A model generated the notes under the pieces. That model ran no database searches. It had not been told where the DNA came from and saw nothing but the letters and a program-made list of their open reading frames with translations. The position numbers and the translations under genes are program-made. A stretch of 64,000 nt of DNA from Mauremys mutica (Eukaryota > Chordata > Testudines > Geoemydidae), in NCBI RefSeq assembly GCF_020497125.1, contig NC_059084.1, positions 9,823,501-9,887,500 of the forward strand. The letters run 5' to 3'. Of this stretch, positions 21,680-33,389 are shown piece by piece. Numbering within the stretch: position 1 is the stretch's first letter; each line of letters starts with the position of its first letter.

Positions 21680-24416
21680 TAAACGACATCTATGGCATTT
21701 TTTTCATGGTTGAAATTTTAACTATTGTACAGACACAGAAAAAGGCACTGTACACTGAATGTTACAAACCCCTCTCAGCAAAAACACCATGAAAAAGTTC
21801 TGTAGCTAGTACTAGCTCCTTGAAATAAGTGTCAAGATATAAATTTCCTCAGAAACAGCAATGACCATTACATACAAAGGGAGCATGCAGAGGGTGTTGA
21901 TTTTTAAGGTAAAGTTTAGGAAATATGAAGTTAAGTGGGCAAAAATAGCCAGGTTATTGAAGGATATATATACAGGCTACTGTACTTGTTTTGTGGCCAT
22001 TTTTCTTATGTGACAGGTCCAGCTCGCAAGGATGAATTAAAGTTACACTCAGATCCTATATGCAGTACTATTTATGAGCCACGTCACTCCTCTATCTTAT
22101 AAAAAAAGAAATTCCCACAGTATGGGGTCAGAGGGAAGAAAACATCAATGAGATCATTCTGCGAGGGAGGATGGGATTATCCCAAGCCCTCTGCATGTAT
22201 CCCTTGAGTCCTATATTGAACATGATGGAGGCAGAGGGACATTCACACAGATGCTCTCTGACTCCATGCTGTTGCTACACCTCCTCCATGCTATTCTCCA
22301 CTGCTCTTCTATCCGTACTGTGCTCCTCGCTTGTGACCCCCTGCTCTTGGGTGGAGGTTCTACAGTGGGAGCATTCTTTATTCAGAAGTTTAACTCCAGG
22401 CTGTAATGACTTCCAAGTCAATTCCCTGCAGAGGTGTGTGTGTGTGATGCGCAGGAGCCTGGAAAGTGTGTGGGGGTGGGGAAAGAAGGGCGCTGATAAG
22501 GCATCTGACATCCTCCATTCCATATGAGAAGGAGGAGATCCATGCATAGAGGATTTTCTTTGCGTATAGATCCTCATGAGATGTTCTGGCCTTTTCACAG
22601 GTTGACATGCTCTGGTGTGACTTTTCTGCTCTTAAGGTCAATATGGTGAGGTGTTATGCACCTCCAGCTCCTGCTGAACTCAACAAGAATGGACGACACT
22701 CAGCACCTTGTAGCAGGTATTCAACATCTTCTAGGACTGAGGCCATATCTAAGCAATCTTAATGATATAAGGCTTGGTCCAAAGCCCATTCAAGCCAATG
22801 GAATTTTTTCCATTGACTTCCATGTGCTTTGGATCAAGCCTAGTGAGTGTTATTCCTATGTGGTGGAGAGTAATTAGGGGAGTGAAGGCTGCTGCAGGAT
22901 ACAGAGTTACAAGTGATTGTTGTTAGCTGTGATCTAGGGCAGTGGTTCCTAACATTTTTGGGCAACTGTACCCATATACCAAATAGTTCCACTGCGCCAG
23001 TTAGCAATTTCCTCTTCTCCCTAGCCCCACGACCAGCATCAATCTTCCCTGTCAATTTTAATGATAATCTCCAGACTCTGTAGTGAGCACTGCCACTGCC
23101 CACTCCCATTTAGCTGTGTGCCCTCTAACCTGCAATGCCCGTTATACTCCAGAGGATTTCAAATCCAAAAGTATGCTAAATTTTGAAAGATCGAGATTTG
23201 GACTTCCACTGCTGGTTAGCGTGCCCAAGTGATGGGAGAGGGGTAGCAGTGGCGCAACAGGGCCATCATTCTTATGCAAAGGGGTTAGGCTTTGAATTCA
23301 CTAGTACAATAAAAAGCAGGGACTACTAGACTGGAACTTCAGTACCTGAATGCTAAATTGATGGGAAACTGACCACAAGCAAAAGCTAATTTTATTGGGC
23401 AAGATGAGGGAAATGCAGGAAAAAAAACCACACCTACAAATTGAAAAAAGTAAATTGGTTTTACATTTTTAAATGTAAATCATTTGAGGTATTATTAGTA
23501 ATGTAGTTAAGGAAATGTTTGAGCTTAACAATATTTGGGGCCCAAATTCTGTTTAATTTGAACTCAGAGTAACTCCATTTAAGGTAATGGAGTTATTGTA
23601 GGTTTATACCAGTTTACCTGGAAGCAGAATCTCCCCCTACATTTACAATGAAACCTCAGAGTATTCATTTCAGTAGGCAATAAACAGCTAGAACCTTGGG
23701 TTATCTAAACTTGCAATAAATCACCTTAGTAAAATATTCCAAATCATGATACATTTGATGTTAAAAAAATCCTTGAAATTTTAAGATTATCTGCAAAAAG
23801 TTTTCTTGACATTAACATAAGCATAATGTAACAACAACAACAAACAGGAATGACTTTAAAATCAAACACAATAAATTCAGTTCAATAAAAACTGGTCTGT
23901 TCCTTTTATACATGTGATCGTGAAGGCTGAATGAAAAGTCCAGAAAATGTATACAAAATGAGTGAAGTGTGTACTTTAATCCTGTGCATGATTCCCTCCA
24001 CCTGTAGGCCCAGCATGTGCACAAGCTAAAATGGAAGTAGTGGTGGAAAACAAAAAATGGATCCCATATCAAATTCAAGTAAGGGCTGGAGAAAAAAGTC
24101 CAAATCTCACCATCTATTGGTCTGTGGAGGAACCATCATTATGCCTTTAAGGAGCAGGCTGGAGCCTACAACCAAACTAGTTTGGGTGTAATCAAGGTCA
24201 CCCTGCCCTGGGGTTAGGTTAAACAGGAAAAGGAATTAGAGCAGGATGAAGGGGGTTAGAAGCTATGTAGGCTGTGGTCTCAATGCCTTCTCTAGGGCAA
24301 GACCAGAGATTTTGTTTCCTTACTAACTTTGGAGGCTCTGAACCAGGGATCTGAGGTAAGGACCTTATGAACTCCCTTAAGATTGCTGCTTTCCCTGAGC
24401 ACTTCTTAAAGGGGAT
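21680..24416. other. Intergenic, foldback repeats and a hAT relic
   Basis: No gene recognised. A foldback repeat lies near 22770-22842 (GGCTTGGTCCAAAGC against GCTTTGGATCAAGCC). A hAT relic may start at 22941 (CAGTGGTTCCTAACATTTTT). Confidence 0.45.
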
Positions 24417-24429
24417 ATTTGCTTTGTTA

Positions 24430-24898
24430 CCCTATAGACGTATTGGTGCATGAGCTTTCGTGGGTGAATACACATGCATCCGACGAAGTGGGTATTCACC
24501 CACGAAAGCTCATGCTCCAATACGTCTGTTAGGGCTAGTCTACACTTACCTGCCGGGTCGACGCGGTGAGTTCGACTTCTCGGAGTTCGAACTATTGCGT
24601 CTAATCTGGACGCGATAGTTCGAACTCCCCGCGCGCTCAGGTCGACTCCGGTACTCCACCACTGCAAATGGCGGTGGCGGAGTCGACCTTGGAGCCGCGG
24701 ACTTCGATCCCGCGGCGTCTGGACGGGCAACTAGTTCGAACTAGGGTACTTCGAGTTCAGCTACGCTATTCACGTAGCTGAACTTGCATACCCTAGTTCG
24801 ACCCCCGCCCTTAGTGTAGACCTGCCCTCAGTCTATAAGGTGCCACAGGACTCTTTGCTGGTTTTACAGATCCAGACTAAAATGGCTACCCCTCTGAT
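24430..24898 (+). mobile_element. Hairpin repeat with hammerhead-like core and nested MITE
   Basis: This is the clearest copy of the hairpin family. On the plus strand, CCGACGA (24480-24486) is followed by A, a perfect 6-bp stem GTGGGT-ATTC-ACCCAC, then GAAA (24504-24507), GC-TCAT-GC and TC. The 3' tail CAGATCCAGACTAA...CCCCTCTGAT is present. Flanks ATTTGCTTTGTTA (24417-24429) and ACTTGCTCTGTTA (24899-24911) are a 13-bp duplication with two mismatches. A Harbinger-like MITE interrupts it at 24532. Confidence 0.85.
24532..24827. mobile_element. Harbinger-like MITE, TTA target
   Basis: The element runs from GGGCTAGTCTACACTTACC to CCTTAGTGTAGACCTGCCC and is flanked by TTA (24529-24531) and TCA (24828-24830). 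The host reads CTGTTAGTCTATAAGG without it, as in the copy near 9070. The interior is rich in CpG and TTCGAAC inversions. A 3-bp TTA-type target fits PIF/Harbinger. No transposase. Confidence 0.8.
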
Positions 24899-24911
24899 AC
24901 TTGCTCTGTTA

Positions 24912-26296
24912 GTTTGTTTTGGTCTGGATCCATTACATGGTGCTAAGAATAAAATATGTAAGAATTGTTGTTTGGAGAAAACACAAGTTTAGTTCTATAA
25001 ATGGGGAAAGGAAGCTTTGTTCAGAGTACCAGGGAACAGACTTGTGTGTTTATCAAGCCAAATTGGTATTCAGTAATTTAACAAGTGTTATGACTTACAC
25101 CAGTGGAATCACCATTCTTACCTGCTCGATGTATTTATATGACCCAGATTCAGATACTGCAGAATACAAACTTTCATTTAAAAACAAAGCTTTCCAGCCC
25201 TCCTACCGTAAACTACCATAGCTCTGTTTAAAGCAGATTGAAATAGTTCTTAGAGGTGGAGACTGCCACACTGATCTCAATGCTGAAAGCTAAGGACTTT
25301 AATAGCAAATTTTCTTTTAAAAATGTCAGTGCCAACTGACCATACAAAATGTGCATGTATCTGGATGCTTAACTTCTGTAACTGTGTATGCAAACGATCA
25401 AATAAGTGCAGTTTATATAGTCACTTTTCAGAGGAGAATCTTGTTTCAGGTAATACTCACTGAATGACAGATTCCTGGTTTTACTGGAATTTGGCTTTTA
25501 AAATAAGTATTAATGATTATGGCCCTGCTCCCGCACACCTTCGCTCATGTGCGTAATCCTTACTCGAGTACTTTCACTGACTTACAGGGAATTTCTCATG
25601 TGAGTAAAAGAGTACTCATATGAGTGAAAGTTTACAGGATTGGGCCCAAAGGATGAAATTCACCCTTTGGATTCAAGACCCTTTGAGCCAAAAGGTGGAG
25701 TTTCACACTCTCTCTGAAAAATGATGGACCAGAAGATACAAGGGTTGTACTGCAGCTTGCTGGTAGTACCCACACCCTCAAATAAAGCCAATTTATTTGA
25801 TCTTTGTGCACAGGCAGTTGAACTTTGCCTTAGCTGACTACATGCAGTCATGACATGCAACTACGTAGCTTTAAAATAATTGCAGCTTGGCTTGATTCTT
25901 AAAAATGGAAAAAATACAATATATTAAAGTGATGTTCTTCCATCATTCTATCAGAGATCCACATGTTTAGCCTAGAGCTGACTAGGAAGACAACATTGAA
26001 AATGACTCAAACTATTCCTGAGCATATGACTTCATTTTGAATGTACAGTAAAATATACTATTTTATTACTACTTTTATGAGTATTCATATTTCCAAAGTA
26101 CATATAAATACATGCTATAAAAGTTTATGGAGCTGAAGTCAGGCAGCACACAATGAAAATGAAACAACTCAGCATTTTAGATAGCAAGTTCAAGCAATAG
26201 CAACATAATTTAAATTGCTTAATTTGTTCTCTTGTATTTACAGCTTCTTAATGTAAACCGCAATAGGCAAGAACTACGAAGAGTCATGACTTAGTC
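24912..26296. other. Intergenic with a foldback repeat
   Basis: No gene recognised. Positions 25520-25648 form an imperfect foldback element with TTACTCGAGTAC and AGTACTCATATGAGTG phrases and an end CAGGATTGGGCCC. Confidence 0.45.
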
Positions 26297-26840
26297 CAGG
26301 GGTAGACAACCTCTGGCACGCGTGCCAAAGGCAGCATGTGAGCTGATTTTCAGTGGCACTCACACTGCCTGGGTCCTGGCCACCCATACCGGGGGGCTCT
26401 GCATTTTAATTTAATTTTAAATGAAGCTTCTTAAACATTTTTAAAACCTTATTTACTTTAAATACAACAATAGTTTAGTTATATATTATAGACATAGAAA
26501 GAGACCTTCTAAAAACGTTAAAATGTATGACTGGCACATGAAACCTTAAATTAGAGTGAATAAATGAAGACTCGGCACACCACTTCTGAAAGAAGAGGAG
26601 TACTTGTGGCACCTTAGAAACTAACACATTTATTTCAGCATGAGCTTTTGTGGGCTACAGCTCACTTCTTTGGATGCATAGAATGGATCCAAAGAAGTGA
26701 GCTGTAGCCCACGAAAGCTTATGCTGAAATAAATTTATTAGTCTCTAAGGTGCCACAAGTACTCCTCTTCTTTTTGCAGATACAGACTAACATGGCTGTT
26801 ACTCTGACACCTGTCACTTCTGAAAGGTTGCCAACCCCTG
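26297..26840. mobile_element. hAT MITE with nested hairpin repeat, perfect 8-bp TSD
   Basis: The ends are CAGGGGTAGACAACCTCTGG and AGGTTGCCAACCCCTG. Flanks are ACTTAGTC at 26289-26296 and 26841-26848, identical. The same family without the nested insertion lies at 51572-51879. Confidence 0.9.
26585..26820 (+). mobile_element. Hairpin repeat nested in hAT, 12-bp TSD
   Basis: The insert is bounded by identical CACTTCTGAAAG repeats (about 26581-26592 and 26816-26827; one or two bases at the join are ambiguous). The uninterrupted target occurs once in the hAT copy at about 51855. The right arm reads GTGAGCTGTAGCCCAC, GAAAGC, TTATGC, then TCTCTAAGGTGCCACAAG. The hammerhead-like box has decayed to CCAAAGA. 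Confidence 0.85.
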
Positions 26841-26848
26841 ACTTAGTC

Positions 26849-28629
26849 ATATGTCAAGTAACAGCTCTGAAGCTGGTCCCTGGATCAGAAGATTAGCATC
26901 TACTATATAAATATTTTCTTCTTTGTTTTGAAAAGGCAAGGCCATATACTCAGTTGCCATAAATCTGTGTCATTCCATTGGCTTGGAATTACACCAGCTG
27001 ATGATCCTTCAATTCTTTGGTAATTGTTACACTACTCTCTCAACTTTCCTGTCTTCCACAGCATTCCAGTCTCCCAAAACAAACACTTCAGCCCAAACAT
27101 GGTCTTGAAACAGTGCCCAGTCCTGGCTGTAGAGTTACTTTCTGTGCCACATTACAGCAGCTTTCACTATATGGAGTTATTTCACCCACTCCTGAAACTG
27201 GAACCCAAACAAGGTGAAGTAGAGTGGACTGCAGGACAGTGCTATGGACAGTAGGTGGAGATGTATATAAGTGACTGAAAAGGGACTAAAAATGTATTGG
27301 TGCTTCAGCAGAAAGCATGTAGAACACACCATGTAAACCCTCTCCCCAGTTGCCTGATTGTCAATGGGAGCTGCAGAGCTCAGCACGTTTGAAAAATCAC
27401 AATCTAATGAAATCCATCATTTTTCCTTATTCTTCAAACCTCATAGGAGAGGTGGGACTGATCAGAAAGTACAGAAGTTTCATCTAGAAAGTTTGTTGGA
27501 GAGGAAGAGGGAGAGGAAATCACAACAGAGCAATAAGACAGTTGGAAAATTTCTGAGGAACTTGACGAGTAGGCTAGAAAAAGGGCCTTGAATATAAATT
27601 ATTGGGAGAGGGGGAAAGGTTCAGGCAACAAAAAAGGCTTAAGAGATCATTATAGATGCCATATATATGAGCCTGAAGGTTTCCTCAGGCATTTTATGTG
27701 GGACATTCTGGACAAGGAAGGAGTAACCATAAAATCAATCTATAGCTGTCCCAGCCCGACTAGAAAAATGCTATACCAAACCCTCCATCTTTTCTGTCCA
27801 CTGATCAGTTTGTTTTAGCCAAAGAAATTCTTTAGTTAGGGAAAGCAGTGCCACAAAACACAGTAACTTCAAAAGTATAGGGTAATGGTTACTTCTGTGT
27901 CTTTGATAAATGTGTAATTATCATAATTCTTGGGCTACATTGCTCCTGACAACTCTCATCTCTCCCTGCTGACCAGGTAGAAGAAATCACACTAAAGAAA
28001 GATATGAAAAAGACAGACTCCAGTTCCCAAGGACAGGGGTCCGTGTCATGAAAGCCACCACCACAAATGGCAGCCCCAGCAATGAGAGGGAAGAATGGCC
28101 TGAAATACTGAATTACCCCAGACCTGAGGAGCAGGGCTGAAAGGTGAAGGCTGCCACTCTCACTGCCCAGGATATGTAGACAAATAACTTCATTCCTTAG
28201 GGCTGTCAGTTCACCTTTCACCAGCATGACAGTCACATCCTCTTTTTAAAGCTATGAAAGAGGAGCTGATTAAAGTGAGAAGTTTGGAATAGCTGGGCTT
28301 TAACTCATTCCTGCTCCTGGGAAATGGGAACATTACTCCACTGGGCTTAATTTTGCTTCCAACATTTGAGGGGAAAATATTTTCAAGGGTTGTTTGAATC
28401 CAATTACTGTCACTTGTAACAGTGTGATTTTATGTAGACAAAAACAGGCTGTTGTCTCACAACAAACTTATCTTTACTGAAAAAAAGGGGAAGAGATGCA
28501 TCTTTTCTCTAAACCATTGTGGGCCCAACCCTGCAAGCTATTCAGTAACTTCAACCTCCATTGCCATCATTAGGAGCTCAGAATGAACAGGAGCTTTCAA
28601 GATAAAGGGCCCAATCACAAGAGAGTGAA
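26849..28629. other. Intergenic, nothing recognised
   Basis: No gene recognised. Open frames near 27000-28240 carry no family motif known to me. Confidence 0.4.
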
Positions 28630-30180
28630 CATAAGAATGGCCATACAGGGTCAGACCTGTAGTCCCATCTAGCCCAGTATCCTGTCTCCTGACAGTGGCC
28701 AGTACCAGAGGTGTCAGAGGGCATGAACAGAACAGGGCAATTATCAAGTGATCCATCCCTGTCATCCAGTCCCAGCTCCTGACAGGCAGAGGCTTAGGGG
28801 CACCCAGGCCACAGGGTTGTATCCCTGACCATCTTAGCTCATAGCCATTGATGGGCCTATCCTCCATTATTTATCTAATTCTTTTTTGAACCCAGTTATA
28901 CTTCTGGCCTTCACAACATCCCCTGGCAACGAGAGCCACAGGTTGACTGTGCACTGTGGGAAGAAGTACTTCTTTATGTTTGTTTTAAATCTGTTGCCTA
29001 TTAATTTCATTGGGTGACCCCTGGTTCTTGTTTGTGAAAGGGTAAATAACAGTTCTTTATGCACTTTCTCCACACCATTCATGATTTTATAGAAGTTTAT
29101 CATATACCCCCCCTTAGTCATCTCTTTTCTAAGCTGAACAGTCCCAGTCTTTTTAGTCTCTTCTGATATGGAAGTTGTTCCATGCCCTTAATCATTTTTG
29201 TTGCCCTTCTCTGTACTTTTTCCAATTCTAACATTTTTTTGAGATGGGATGATGTGACGGAGTATACCAAACCCTCTGAGGTCCCCTGCTGAAGGCCTCG
29301 TAGCCCTGCCACACCCTGCCCACAAAAAGGGCAGTGGAGAGGGTCCTCCAAAGTGCCTAGAGTGGCTGTGTGGGATACAGCCAACCAGGGCCCAGCAGCC
29401 TCGTATAAGAAGAGCTGCAGGGTCAGAGGAAGATCAGTTCCTTGTTGGAGCTGTAGGAGTGTGGATGGTATGTGGCTGGCTGACAGAGATACAGAACCCC
29501 AGACAGAGCAGTACTGCCAGAAGCTGTGGAGAGCAAGGAACCATGAGCTGGTTGCTGGGACTCTGTTAGGACAAGGTCCTGAGGTAAGGATGAAGACAGC
29601 GCAGGGCTGTGGAGAAGGGGCCCAGGGAATTAGAGAAGCTGTGCAACATAGTTAAAGGAATACAGCAGATGGCTGCAATCTACAGGGTCCCTGAGCTGGG
29701 ACCCGGAGTAGTGGGTGGGCCTGGGTCCCCCACCTCATCCCCCATTAGTCACTGGGGGGAAGTGGCCTGGACAGTGAGGCACCCCAGAGGGGGAACTGAA
29801 CTATAGTGACCCAGATGGGGCTTCCTGGCTACAGCTCTCCAAGAGGGCAAAGCCATTGTCTCCAGGGAGGGAGCCCTGGGGTGCTGTTCTATCCCAGAGG
29901 AGGGACAATCAAAGTGTGTGCACTTGGCCAAGGGGGTGCTCACGAGAGGTGAGTGCACCCTGTTACAGGTGACCAGAACTGCATGCAGTATTCCAGGTGT
30001 GGGAGTACCATGGATTCATATAGTGGCATTATATGATATTTTCTGTCTTATCTGTCCTTCTCCGAACAGTTCCTAACATTCTATTCACTTTTTTGGCTGC
30101 CACTACACACTGAGCAGATGTTTTCAGAGAACTAAGCAGGATGACTCCAAGATCTCTTGCTTGAGTGGCAATAGCTCAAA
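28630..30180 (-). mobile_element. CR1 LINE 3' fragment split by an LTR
   Basis: A minus-strand CR1 of another subfamily. The 3' part begins near GAACATAAGAATGGCC, and the minus strand encodes ORF2 end motifs ([42 protein letters not shown]). A solo LTR (29253-29967) splits it, and CR1 resumes at CCAGAACTGCATGCAG. The frame is broken. Confidence 0.85.
29253..29967 (+). mobile_element. Solo LTR inside CR1
   Basis: 715 bp from TGTGACGGAGTATACC to GCACCCTGTTACA, inserted between GATGA and GGTGA of the CR1, a likely 5-bp target duplication with one mismatch. TATAAG lies in CTCGTATAAGAAGAGC near 29402. No internal viral sequence, so it is a recombined solo LTR. Confidence 0.8.
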
Positions 30181-30950
30181 ACATTAAGAGGGTCACTTTC
30201 TGAATGACATAAAGCAGCAAGACCTACAAGGTGGACTTTAAGGAAAATGGTCTAAGACTACAACAAAGCTAGCTATATAAAAATATTCAGGCCATATCCC
30301 TGGCCTATCACCAGATGAGCGGATGTCAATCCTTTAGCAGCGGTATGATTTTAACTAGTAGAATCTCTTCTGACTCAGAAGATTACTTCAAAACATTCTC
30401 TGCTCCCCAAACCAGTCTGATTTTGTGCTCTTCGCTCAAGAATCAGAGACTTTAACTTTGCATAGATGAGCCTGGCCAGTTCCATTCTCTTATAAAATCA
30501 ACAAAACTCTTCTCCATCAGAAAGAAAAGCAAATCTGTCTCACCCTATATGGCACATGTGTGTGTCTGCTCAATGGAGAGTGTATGGATTTGATTCTCCT
30601 CTCACATACTCCAGCGTAAATCAGGAGTAACTCCTCTGAAGTCAATGAAGTTACATGGGTGTCAGTGTGAGAAGAAATCGGACATTTTATGTTTTCCTAA
30701 CCTTATTCGCTAGAATCTTCTTACATAAGCAAGTGTCTACCCTTTGAGTAAAGACCAGTGGAAGACATTTGTCTTCAGAGAAAAATATTCCCCGTTGGCC
30801 CTGCTAGTTTAAGGTCCAATGTACTTAAATATGCAGAAATTTGCAGCAAGAACAATTTTCTACAGGATTTCCTGACCAGGAAAAACCATGGTCCCTCCAC
30901 CCTCCAGCAGTCAGCACTGCATTGCCAATTTACTAATTAATTATTCTTCA
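30181..30950. other. Downstream flank of FAM217B
   Basis: No gene recognised. It would contain the FAM217B 3' untranslated region on the minus strand. ATAATGAAGAATAATTAAT after the stop is AT-rich, but I do not see a clear AATAAA close to it. Confidence 0.35.
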
Positions 30951-32156
30951 TTATTTAAATGTACATGATGTTTGCTTCACACCATTTGTTTTTAACTTCT
31001 TGTCCCCTGTTGGTTTCTTGGAAGGAACATAATTATTAGCATTTCCATTCTTCTTCAGATTTGAACATGCCTGTGTTTTTCGCCCCTGGGTGGGGGCAGC
31101 TGAACTATGGAACTTGGGGGATTGTTTGAGGGGTCTAATATTACCAATATCCTGAATACCAACATCCCGAATCTTAGAACTGCTTGCACAGGGCTGCATA
31201 TTGAGAAGTTGCTGCTTGGTGGCTGACCTCTTTTTCACCTCATTCCTCATTTCACAGGCATGTCTCTGTGGGGCTGACGTGCCACCCGTAACCTCCGCAA
31301 CTTTTGAGTGACCTGGATATGCATTTAACTGGCTATTTTCTTCACAGTGTACATCTCTTCTGTGAGCTGAAAGGCTTGTGGGGAGCTTTATAACACTTTC
31401 TTTGGGAGTTAACTGCTTGTTAGGCGAAGGGCTATGCAATGATTTGCCTTTGCCAGGGCTTTTTAGGGTCCGAATGATACTAGGAGCCGTCTGAGGCCTA
31501 GCTTTGGCTGTCTTTCCTTTCTCGTTCTGTATAGTTTGCACCTGCAGCCACTCCAGCTGCAAAAGCCGATCGATATATTTCTCAATAAATCCTGCTGGTT
31601 GTGGTCGAGATTCCGATTTACACTCTGTGTTAACAAACACTGCCAGCTGCTGCAGGTCCCAGGAGTTGAAAGGAGGTGGGAGGAAGTCAGGATAATAATA
31701 TATTGATTCTTTATAACCTGCATCAAAGAGGTGTTCAAAACATGCGGGGTCAATTTCTTCAGCTCTGAGGTTGAGTTCCGGCGGTGTGCAAGGGGAAGGG
31801 GGAATAGGAATTCTTTCTGAGTCAGAAAGGTCACTGGCACTATCCTCAGCAGCATCCTCTTGAATAATTCTCACTGACTGAAAGTCAAGAAACATCTCAT
31901 TCACAGAGGTCCCTGGGTATTTAGAAGTGCAAGGCACAGCTTCAGTCACATGCTCTCCAAGATTTCTTTGAGTTTCTCCTTTTTGACTGGAATAAAATCT
32001 TTGCATCAGTCCATCTTCTGCCCTACTGGAGCCACCTTGTGAATTCCCCTTCAAACTGGAAGGGATTCTGTGTAGTCCAGATTCACTTTGCCTTCTTTCC
32101 GTGAGGTCCTTCTTTGCCCCTTGTACTTTGTACAGTGATGTGCAAACACTCATCAT
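30951..32156 (-). CDS. FAM217B: FAM217B, main (last) coding exon
   Basis: The 401-residue frame matches the FAM217B family. The signature block includes DSASDLSDSERIPIPPSPCT, LRAEEIDPACFEHLF, YYYPDFLPPPFNSWDL and KYIDRLLQLEWLQVQT, and the C-terminus is KLKTNGVKQ followed by a short tail, as in the human protein of about 383 residues. The function is unknown. The sequence is polar, Ser/Lys-rich and probably largely disordered, with no signal peptide or membrane segment. An acceptor (TTTTCATGTAG) ends one base before the first ATG, so the exon is preceded by introns. Human FAM217B appears to start at about this Met (YKVQ aligns soon after), but the frame remains open into three upstream exons. 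The neighbour PPP1R3D is divergently transcribed, as in human. Confidence 0.92.
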   Translation of the reverse strand: MMSVCTSLYKVQGAKKDLTERRQSESGLHRIPSSLKGNSQGGSSRAEDGLMQRFYSSQKGETQRNLGEHVTEAVPCTSKYPGTSVNEMFLDFQSVRIIQEDAAEDSASDLSDSERIPIPPSPCTPPELNLRAEEIDPACFEHLFDAGYKESIYYYPDFLPPPFNSWDLQQLAVFVNTECKSESRPQPAGFIEKYIDRLLQLEWLQVQTIQNEKGKTAKARPQTAPSIIRTLKSPGKGKSLHSPSPNKQLTPKESVIKLPTSLSAHRRDVHCEENSQLNAYPGHSKVAEVTGGTSAPQRHACEMRNEVKKRSATKQQLLNMQPCASSSKIRDVGIQDIGNIRPLKQSPKFHSSAAPTQGRKTQACSNLKKNGNANNYVPSKKPTGDKKLKTNGVKQTSCTFK

Positions 32157-33086
32157 TCTACATGAAAAGAAAGAGCACTTACAGTTAGATCATTTAACCC
32201 CTTTTGGAACTCCAACTACCCCAGGGCTTGCTAACTCCACAACCTCTGGAGCCCCAGTTGCGTCCACAAGATGAGTCAAAGACTGAAAATAAAAGATAAG
32301 AGAATTGGTATGACTTGAGAATCTATGAATGAGATGACATTAATATTAAACTTGCAGAAATAACCTTGCCTAATGTCCCATTTAATGGTTTGACCCTTCT
32401 GATGCACATCACTTACAATGTGTTTATATGTAAAGTGTAGAGTATATAGAAGCAAATTTGGATGTGCAGGAAAAGGCAGGCTCTTGCAAGAAGAGATCTG
32501 AGACAGAAATAAAATAGCAAATAAAATAGCTAGGCTTTCCGGGCCCTATCACCAACTCGTGTAAACTGACGTAGCTCCCTTGACTTCAACTGAGCGTTGC
32601 CAATTTATACCAGCTGAGGAGCTAGCCCTCTGTGTGGTTAAATGGTTAAAAACCAGAAAACTTCTGCTCTTAGCTCCTAAACCAGTAAATATAGACATTA
32701 GCCACCGTTTGCCCATGGGTACAATGAGGTGAACTGGAGAAATCAGTTTTTAATTATGCTTAGACCAGGAAATAACGATGGTAAGCGTGCGGTTCCTGTT
32801 GGGGAAATGTCTTTATAAACACAACTGACTTTTTTTTTTCTTGCTGTCTCCTGTTTCATTCAAATCTGATTTTGACTATAAAGCTCTTTGAGGCAGGAGA
32901 GCAAGGTTCCAATACTGGTAACTTAAATCTGTGTTCCTAATAACTGAACATGAAGGGTGATATCATGGCCCCAGTTAAGTCAAAGGCAAAACTTCTATTG
33001 ACTTCAAAGCCAGTATTTCATCTGAAGACTTATGTGGAGCTTTGAAAAATCTATGGACATCAGACAGACAATATAAAAAACTTTAC

Positions 33087-33172
33087 CTGTTTTGCTGATG
33101 AGCCTCATCTAGCCTGTTTCTTTCCTTGTAAAGAAAACTTGGTTGACTGTCATCCTGGGTGCAATGGAAAGT
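33087..33172 (-). CDS. FAM217B: FAM217B upstream exon c, in frame
   Basis: An 86-nt exon on the minus strand bounded by acceptor TTTTCTAG and donor CAG|GTAAAG. Joined to the last exon it reads in frame (codons ending HQQN, then R across the junction, then MMSV). It encodes about 28 polar residues including TQDDSQPSFLYKERNRL. It may be 5' untranslated in species that start at the main-exon Met, or part of an N-terminal extension. Confidence 0.65.
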
Positions 33173-33277
33173 CTAGAAAATAGATGTAAATATGTGTACC
33201 TAAAACTGTAATAAAGAAAAATCTGACATAAAATAGAAGCACATTTTTATATATGCAAAGGATTTTAATTGATTTAC

Positions 33278-33389
33278 CTTTCTGGTGGTATTTAAAATAC
33301 TTTTGCTTAAGCTGCTGGGAGAAGGTCTCACAGGGGAAAGTGGTTTCTCTAGACCTTTGGTACTTGTATGTCCCTTTCCACCACTGGAA
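33278..33389 (-). CDS. FAM217B: FAM217B upstream exon b, in frame
   Basis: A 112-nt exon with acceptor TTTATTGCTAG and donor AAG|GTAAAT. It is open in the frame that continues into the next exon without a shift (PLSPVRPSPSSLSKSILN, then TTRK). Ser/Pro/Lys-rich. The phases (1 nt + 37 codons) agree with both neighbours, which supports it as a true internal exon. Confidence 0.6.
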
